Part shown: in pieces, positions 59,355 to 64,000 of the stretch | How positions within the stretch are numbered: the stretch's first letter is position 1 | Layout: each line of letters begins with the position of its first letter | Notes under the pieces: generated by a model | What the model was told of the DNA's origin: nothing | What the model saw: the letters and a program-made list of their open reading frames with translations, nothing else | The model's database searches: none | Origin: Burkholderia anthina | GTDB taxonomy: Bacteria > Pseudomonadota > Gammaproteobacteria > Burkholderiales > Burkholderiaceae | Assembly: GCF_902498995.1 (NCBI RefSeq) | Contig: NZ_CABVLY010000023.1 | Span: 82,261-146,260 of the forward strand | Length of the DNA: 64,000 nt | Reading direction: 5' to 3' | Made by a program: the position numbers and the translations under genes

Positions 59355-60139
59355 GCGAACCGCATCTGCTGATCGACGCCGGCAACAGCCGGATCAAGTG
59401 GGCGCTCGCCGACGCGCAGCGCACGCTCGTCGACACGGGCGCGTTCAGCCATACGCGTGACGGCGGCGCCGATCCCGACTGGTCGAGCCTGCCGCGTCCG
59501 CGCGGCGCCTGGATCTCGAACGTCGCGGGCGCCGACGTGGCCGCGCGACTGGACGCATTGCTCGACGCACGCTGGCCGAGCCTGCCGCGCACGACGATAC
59601 GCTCGCGTCCCGTGCAGTGCGGCGTGACGAACGGCTATACGACGCCCGAACAGCTCGGCAGCGACCGCTGGGCCGGCCTGATCGGCGCGCGCGCGGCGTT
59701 CCCGGACGAACACGTGCTGATTGCCACATTCGGCACCGCGACGACGCTCGAGGCACTGCGTGCGGACGGCCGCTTCACCGGCGGGCTGATCGCGCCGGGC
59801 TGGGCGCTGATGATGCGCGCGCTCGGCACGCACACCGCGCAGTTGCCGACGCTCACCACCGACATCGCGAGCGGGCTGCTCGCGGGCGCGCAGGCCGAAC
59901 CGTTCCAGGTCGATACGCCGCGCTCGCTGTCGGCCGGCTGCCTGTATGCGCAGGCGGGGCTGATCGAGCGCGCGTGGCGCGATCTCGCCGAGGCATGGCA
60001 GGCGCCGGTTCGGCTCGTGCTGGCCGGCGGCGCGGCCGACGACGTCGCGCGTGCGCTGCCGCTGCCGCATACGCGGCACGACGCGCTGATCCTGTCGGGA
60101 CTCGCGCTGATTGCCGCGGAAACGGCGGCGCAGGATTGA
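59351..60139 (+). CDS. coaX: type III pantothenate kinase
   Basis: A 262-residue kinase for the first step of coenzyme A synthesis. The phosphate loop is LIDAGNSRIKWALAD, with IATFGTATTLEALR and GGLIAPGWALMMRALGTHTAQLP further on. No type I CoaA is visible. Its ATGA overlaps the birA stop; birA-coaX coupling is common in this group. The downstream gap has a small membrane protein gene. Confidence 0.95.
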   Translation: MSEPHLLIDAGNSRIKWALADAQRTLVDTGAFSHTRDGGADPDWSSLPRPRGAWISNVAGADVAARLDALLDARWPSLPRTTIRSRPVQCGVTNGYTTPEQLGSDRWAGLIGARAAFPDEHVLIATFGTATTLEALRADGRFTGGLIAPGWALMMRALGTHTAQLPTLTTDIASGLLAGAQAEPFQVDTPRSLSAGCLYAQAGLIERAWRDLAEAWQAPVRLVLAGGAADDVARALPLPHTRHDALILSGLALIAAETAAQD

Positions 60140-60292
60140 CGGAAAGCGGCCGGCATCGCGCCGGCGGCACGGCCGAAAGCCCGTGCCGCGGGTTTCGCCA
60201 CGATGACGGCGGGCCTGCCCCCATGCAGACGGATGCACACGGCAGCGCGCACACGCGGCCGGGCCGCCGCGAACGATCCGTCGGCCGCAATG

Positions 60293-60315
60293 AAAAAGCC
60301 GGCCAGACGGCCGGC
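60293..60315 (-). terminator. minus-strand terminator in the coaX-small gene gap
   Basis: GCCGGCC (60298-60304) pairs with GGCCGGC (60309-60315), loop AGAC, followed on the minus strand by a five-T tract. The only minus-strand gene upstream of it is the hldE-like gene (stop 60629), so transcripts would cross the small plus-strand gene in antisense. Confidence 0.75.
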
Positions 60316-60369
60316 CCGACGGGACTGAATGGTGGTGGAACGACTGACCAACGACGAGGAGTATCGACG

Positions 60370-60612
60370 ATGCTGCGCTGGCTGATCGCTGTTCTCTTTC
60401 TCGCCAACCTGCTCGCGTTCGTGCTGGTGCGCGGCGTGTTCTGGCCGCTGCCGGCAGCGGGCCCGCGCGAACCGGGCGTGCTGTCCCGGCAGGTACAGCC
60501 CGACGCGCTGCGCGCGACGCCGCTCGCGCAGGCGAGCGATCAACCCGTGATCGGCGGCCCGATCGCCGCGCCGGCCGTCACGGCCGAGCCGCTCGCGGCC
60601 TCCGCGCCCTGA
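60370..60612 (+). CDS. small membrane protein, function unknown
   Basis: An 80-residue protein with one N-terminal helix (LRWLIAVLFLANLLAFVLVRGVFWPL) and a Pro/Ala-rich periplasmic tail. GAGGAG lies upstream of the ATG, and the position after coaX suggests a conserved locus; longer relatives with SPOR-like domains may exist, but no such domain is here. Coding status is moderately sure. Confidence 0.6.
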   Translation: MLRWLIAVLFLANLLAFVLVRGVFWPLPAAGPREPGVLSRQVQPDALRATPLAQASDQPVIGGPIAAPAVTAEPLAASAP

Positions 60613-60628
60613 CGGCGCGACACCCGCG

Positions 60629-61114
60629 TCAGGACTGCTGCGCGCGCACCTTCTTCAGCAGCGCCGTGGTCGAGCGGTCGTGCTCGAACGGAATCGCGAG
60701 CGCCCGCCCGCCCCAGCCGCGCACCAGTGCCGACTCCGGCAGCGCGTCCATGTCGTAGTCGCCGCCCTTCACGAGAATGTCCGGGCGAACGGCATCGATC
60801 AGCGACACGGGGGTCTTCTCCTCGAACTTCACGACCCAGTCGACGCTTTCCAGCGCCGCGAGCAGCGCCATCCGGTCTTCCTCGCGGTTGATCGGACGGT
60901 CGTCGCCCTTGCCGAGCATGCGCACCGACGCATCGCTGTTCACGCCGACGATCAGGCACGCGCCGAGCGCCCGGGCGTCGGCGAGATACGTGACGTGACC
61001 GCGGTGCAGGATGTCGAACACGCCGTTCGTGAACACGACGGGCGAAGTCAGCGACGCGCGCAGGGCAACGAGGGCGTCGCGGGTGATCAGCTTGCGTTCG
61101 AAGGTAGCGGGCAT
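60629..61114 (-). CDS. rfaE2: D-beta-D-heptose 1-phosphate adenylyltransferase
   Basis: A 161-residue nucleotidyltransferase equal to the C-terminal half of E. coli HldE (RfaE). The HxGH motif is His37-His40 (DILHRGHV), and VRGWGGRALAIPFEHDRSTTALLKKV follows. It makes ADP-heptose for lipopolysaccharide core. The kinase half is not in the window, so the genes are split. The gene converges with the small membrane protein gene. Confidence 0.93.
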   Translation of the reverse strand: MPATFERKLITRDALVALRASLTSPVVFTNGVFDILHRGHVTYLADARALGACLIVGVNSDASVRMLGKGDDRPINREEDRMALLAALESVDWVVKFEEKTPVSLIDAVRPDILVKGGDYDMDALPESALVRGWGGRALAIPFEHDRSTTALLKKVRAQQS

Positions 61115-61172
61115 GACGGAGGTCGGGTGGAGTAAGCGATGCGCGTCGCGACGAAATACGGCGGCGCCAGAT

Positions 61173-61200
61173 AAAAAGCCCGCCGGATGGCCGGGCGGGC
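61173..61200 (-). terminator. terminator after the ferritin-like gene
   Basis: GCCCGCC (61178-61184) pairs with GGCGGGC (61194-61200), and on the minus strand a run of T follows. It lies about 70 bp after the stop at 61270 and separates it from rfaE2. Confidence 0.85.
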
Positions 61201-61269
61201 TTCATGCATGGATGCGGCGCGGCGATCGCGACCGGCGCGACTTCACGCCGGGAGCGATGCCTGTCGGCC

Positions 61270-62148
61270 TCAGGCCGGTTGCGCGGCCGACGACGGGCCA
61301 CTTTCGGACTGCAGGCGGCCGGTGACTTCCTTGCGGTAGCGGTTCAGCTCCTGCGCGGTCGCGAACGTGCGCTCGAACAGGATCGACAGGTTGTGCAGGA
61401 TCCGGTCGACGACTTTCTTTTCCCAGTCGCCGTCGAAGCGGATCTGCTCGTCGAGCCAGCGCTCGAGCCATTCCGGATCCGGCAGGCGCGACTGCACGGT
61501 GTCGCGCGGGAACAGCGCCTGGTTCACGTGCAGGTTGGTCGGGTGCAGCGGCTTCTCGGTGCGACGCGCCGACGCCATCAGCACGCCGATCTTCGCGAAC
61601 GCCGCACGCGCGACGTCGCCGCAGTTGTTCAGCGCCTTCTTCATGTAGCGCAGGTACGCGCCGCCGTGACGTGCTTCGTCGCGCGAGATCGTTTCGTAGA
61701 TCTGCTTGATGACCGGCTCGGTGTGCCAGTCGGCCGCGCAGCGATACCAGTGGTTCAGGCGGATTTCGCCGCAGAAGTGCAGCATCAGCGTCTCGAGCGG
61801 CGGCGCCGGATCGAACTGGAAGCGCACGGCATGCAGCTCTTCCTCGGTCGGCACCATTTCCGGGCGGAAGCGGCGCAGGTATTCCATCAGCACGAGCGAG
61901 TGCTTCTGCTCTTCGAAGAACCAGACGCTCATGAACGCGGAGAAGTCGCTGTCATGCTGGTTGTCGCGCAGGAACATCTCCGTCGCGGGCAGCGCCGACC
62001 ATTCGGTGATCGCGTTCATCTTGATCGTCTTCGCCTGCTCGTCGGTGAGCAGTGAAGCGTCGAACTTGTCCCACGGAATGTCCTTCTCCATGTCCCAGCG
62101 GACAGCTTCGAGCGACCTGTAAAGTTCCGGATAAAGCATGGTGTTCAT
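61270..62148 (-). CDS. ferritin-like diiron protein
   Basis: A 292-residue four-helix protein with the diiron residues visible in SALPATEMFLRDN, FEEQKHSLVLMEYL and ISRDEARHGGAYLRYM, resembling acyl-ACP desaturase-like and other ferritin-family proteins. A role in fatty-acid oxidation or iron storage is unknown. ATG 62148 follows GGGGTGGGACC. A long upstream gap and a downstream terminator suggest it is a single-gene unit. Confidence 0.85.
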   Translation of the reverse strand: MNTMLYPELYRSLEAVRWDMEKDIPWDKFDASLLTDEQAKTIKMNAITEWSALPATEMFLRDNQHDSDFSAFMSVWFFEEQKHSLVLMEYLRRFRPEMVPTEEELHAVRFQFDPAPPLETLMLHFCGEIRLNHWYRCAADWHTEPVIKQIYETISRDEARHGGAYLRYMKKALNNCGDVARAAFAKIGVLMASARRTEKPLHPTNLHVNQALFPRDTVQSRLPDPEWLERWLDEQIRFDGDWEKKVVDRILHNLSILFERTFATAQELNRYRKEVTGRLQSESGPSSAAQPA

Positions 62149-62633
62149 GATGGTCCCACCCCTGTTCTGCGCAATGCGACTTCTCTAAACGTGACTGTTG
62201 CCGCGTGGGCGCGCGAGCGCGCTTTTTGCAGCCAAGACTCTAATTTTACGCGTGAATTCGCCCCCCGGACGCGGATTCCACGTCCGGCAGCCGGCGGCCG
62301 CGCTGCCGCCTCGTGACACGCCGCAGCCCCGCTCCACTCGAACGGAACCGGCTGCGCGTGCCTGATGTGGGGGCCGGCGCAAGCCGGCTCATTGGCGGGC
62401 CCGTCCCCTGCGCCACACGGCTCCCGGACGGGTTCCCGCGCGGCAGCCGGACCGGCGGGCTGCTCGATATGGTATATACGGCGGCGGCCATAATAGCACG
62501 CGCACATGACCGTTCCGAGACGCCGGCCCGGTCGCACGCCGCCAACCGCGGTGCGGCGATCAGTCGCGGGCAACCGTCGCGAAAATGCAACCCATCTGTA
62601 AGCATGGCGTCCTATGGGTGCATTCGGTGCGCG
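62149..62633. other. 485-bp gap between the ferritin-like gene and the patatin-like gene
   Basis: No credible gene. On the minus strand -10-like TAAAAT (62243-62248) lies 95 bp upstream of the ferritin-like start; AT-rich TATATAC and TATTAT (about 62470-62495) form a second possible promoter. Near the patatin stop is a long bulged stem (62584-62595 with 62614-62624), possibly its terminator. Confidence 0.5.
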
Positions 62634-63860
62634 TCAGACCCGCATTTCGCCGGCCGCGCGACCGCCTTCCAGCGACATGCCGGCCGCCGCCGCGCTGCTG
62701 CCGTCGGCATGCGCGATCCAGCCGGCCAGCGTCTCGCGCTGCGCACGCCCGTCGCGGTAGCCGAGCTCGATCAGCTCGCGCGTAAACGCCTCCTCGAACA
62801 ACAGGTAGCTCGCGAACGACGCGCCGGCAGGCTGGCTGCCGCCGATCGCGCCGAGCAATCCGCGCATCGTCGCCGGCATCTGCTTCAGGTGTTTCGCGGC
62901 GATCAGCTCGATGCGCTCGGACGGCGCGATCGCGAGCACGTCGACGTGCCGCCAGCCGCTGTCCACCTCGACCTGGTGCGGCAGGTGCTCGATCATCCGG
63001 TTGATGTGCTCGATCCGCTCGATGTCCGAGCCGATCGAATCGAGAAACACGCTGGCGAGCACCTGCTGGCCGATCTGCGCGAGCGTCGGATAGCCGCGCA
63101 CCAGCCCCGAGCCGTTCGCGGCGGGAATCTCGGGACGCGGATCGGCCGCGCCGATCACGACGATCCGGTCCGCGCCGAAGTGGATCGCCGGCGACAGCGG
63201 CGCGACCTGCCGGATCGACCCGTCGCCGAAGTACTCGATCTGCCCGTCGAGCACGAGCGGCACGGCCGGAAACACGAACGGAATGGCGGACGACGCGAGC
63301 AGGTGCGACGCCGACAGGTCGACGAGCCGCGCGGTGCGCTGCGCGCGCCGCCAGGCCTGGATCGGTTCGGCGGCCTGGTAGAAGGTCAGGTGCCGGCCGC
63401 TCGAATAGCTGAGCGCCGTGATCGAGAGCGCGTGCAGCAGGCGGCTCTCGAGCATCTGCTCGATCCGGTGGAAACTCAGTTCGCGCTGCAGCAGGTGCGC
63501 GAGCGGCGCGTTGTCGAGCAGCCCGCGCGGCGAACGGCGCGCCGCCCAGCCGAAGCTCATCGTCGCGAGCCACCGTGCGCCCGCCGCCGCAATGCCAAGC
63601 CAGTCGGTGCGATACACATAGTCGGCGCGCAGCGGCTCCCAGAATTCGAGCAGGCGGCGCACGCCGTGCGAAAAATCGTCCGCGTGGCTTGCGATCGACG
63701 TCGCGTTGATCGCACCGGCCGACGAGCCGCACACGACCGCGAACGGCAGCGTGTGCCGGTGCGGATCGGCCTCGCGCGCGATCTCGGCCAGCGCCTTCAG
63801 CACGCCGACCTGGTAGGCGGCGCGTGCGCCGCCTCCCATCAGAACGAGCGCGAGCCGCAT
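62634..63860 (-). CDS. patatin-like phospholipase
   Basis: A 408-residue patatin-family lipase. The oxyanion loop is MGGGARAAYQVG, the nucleophile is Ser47 in GSSAG, and the partner Asp is in FGDGSIRQ (Gly-Ser instead of the usual Asp-Gly-Gly, still within the family). No signal peptide is seen. Substrates are likely membrane phospholipids or neutral lipids. The C-terminus is Ala-rich. It follows the gene cut by the right edge. Confidence 0.88.
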   Translation of the reverse strand: MRLALVLMGGGARAAYQVGVLKALAEIAREADPHRHTLPFAVVCGSSAGAINATSIASHADDFSHGVRRLLEFWEPLRADYVYRTDWLGIAAAGARWLATMSFGWAARRSPRGLLDNAPLAHLLQRELSFHRIEQMLESRLLHALSITALSYSSGRHLTFYQAAEPIQAWRRAQRTARLVDLSASHLLASSAIPFVFPAVPLVLDGQIEYFGDGSIRQVAPLSPAIHFGADRIVVIGAADPRPEIPAANGSGLVRGYPTLAQIGQQVLASVFLDSIGSDIERIEHINRMIEHLPHQVEVDSGWRHVDVLAIAPSERIELIAAKHLKQMPATMRGLLGAIGGSQPAGASFASYLLFEEAFTRELIELGYRDGRAQRETLAGWIAHADGSSAAAAGMSLEGGRAAGEMRV

Positions 63861-63884
63861 GATCGACCTGCTACCGGGTTCGCG

Positions 63885-64000
63885 TCACGTCGAGCGTTTC
63901 GGCGGACGGGTTGCCGGCGACGAAGCAGCCGCCGCGCGCGCCGCGGCCGAGCCGGCCGGCTTCACGCGCTTCGCCGCGGGCTTGCGCGGCGCGGCCGCTG
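63885..64000 (-). CDS. C-terminal tail of an unidentified gene (runs off the right edge)
   Basis: One minus-strand frame stays open to a TGA at 63885-63887 and reads as a 38-residue Ala/Lys/Pro/Arg-rich tail (PRKPAAKRVKPAG...). Low-complexity, basic tails end many Burkholderia proteins, so identity cannot be given. It ends 24 bp before the patatin-like start. The other frames are open too, so this is a guess from composition. Confidence 0.35.
   Translation of the reverse strand, partial: AAAPRKPAAKRVKPAGSAAARAAAASSPATRPPKRST

Noticed and set aside
62246..62605. Minus-strand frames in the gap before the ferritin-like gene
   Set aside because: Arg/Pro-rich, no conserved motif, frames differ in no way from other GC-driven open frames.
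1..64000. tRNA or rRNA genes, insertion sequences, prophage genes
   Set aside because: I looked for cloverleaf-type ends, CCA tails, 16S/23S segments, transposase or integrase motifs and found none that I could support.

Overview
The window is high-GC DNA (roughly two thirds G+C) with short intergenic gaps. Gene content and order are those of a betaproteobacterium of the genus Burkholderia, most likely chromosome 1 of a Burkholderia cepacia complex strain. Supporting markers are the order rhodanese-grxC-secB-gpsA, the three-protein PTS phosphorelay (EIIA-Man, HPr, EI) beside gshB-gshA, dctA-dctB-dctD, and birA-coaX. The species assignment is inferred from gene content and protein character. 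I see no rRNA, tRNA, insertion sequence, prophage or CRISPR array, so nearly all of the window is core genome.

Layout. 1-2.4 kb: cytochrome oxidase ctaD (start only) and ctaC, with a DUF2244 protein. 2.7-5.6 kb: a BioC-like methyltransferase divergent from a ComF-like protein, then trmL and a macro-domain protein. 5.7-8.1 kb: operon rhodanese-grxC-secB-gpsA. 8.2-11.6 kb: gpmA, a CtpA-type S41 protease and a MoeB/ThiF E1-like protein. 11.7-17 kb: ptsI, ptsH and EIIA-Man, then gshB and gshA. 17.2-19.7 kb: glnK-amtB with a sigma-54 promoter, divergent from ubiK. 19.9-23.2 kb: comM, a lipoprotein and a TlpA-like thioredoxin. 23.3-30.4 kb: dctD, dctB and dctA, then a DUF485-actP acetate permease operon. 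30.4-30.6 kb: a tandem array of covarying hairpins in the leader of that operon.

30.7-37.6 kb: a beta-oxidation cluster (class III CoA-transferase, two acyl-CoA dehydrogenases, FadJ-like protein) divergent from a LysR regulator; its composition resembles dicarboxylate (pim-type) degradation. 37.7-42.5 kb: a gamma-glutamyltranspeptidase-like lipoprotein and a TauABC-like transporter. 42.7-48.6 kb: lipA, lipB, DUF2917, LysR, DUF493 (ybeD), D-amino-acid transaminase and a PBP5-type carboxypeptidase. 49-51.3 kb: alpha/beta hydrolase, 2Fe-2S ferredoxin and a VanZ-like membrane protein. 51.4-55 kb: a four-gene Mce/Mla-type lipid transporter. 55.3-60.6 kb: a CpdB-like phosphoesterase with a Sel1-repeat protein, then birA-coaX and a small membrane protein. 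60.6-64 kb: hldE C-terminal-type adenylyltransferase, a ferritin-like diiron protein, a patatin-like lipase and the tail of another gene.

No single large undescribed system stands out. The most unusual signals are the compensatory hairpin array before DUF485-actP (30408-30592), a cluster of DnaA-box matches in an AT-rich gap (21592-21790), the OmpA-like domain on cytochrome oxidase subunit II, matched operators between the beta-oxidation operon and its LysR gene, sigma-54 promoters in front of glnK and dctA, and a likely leaderless birA transcript.
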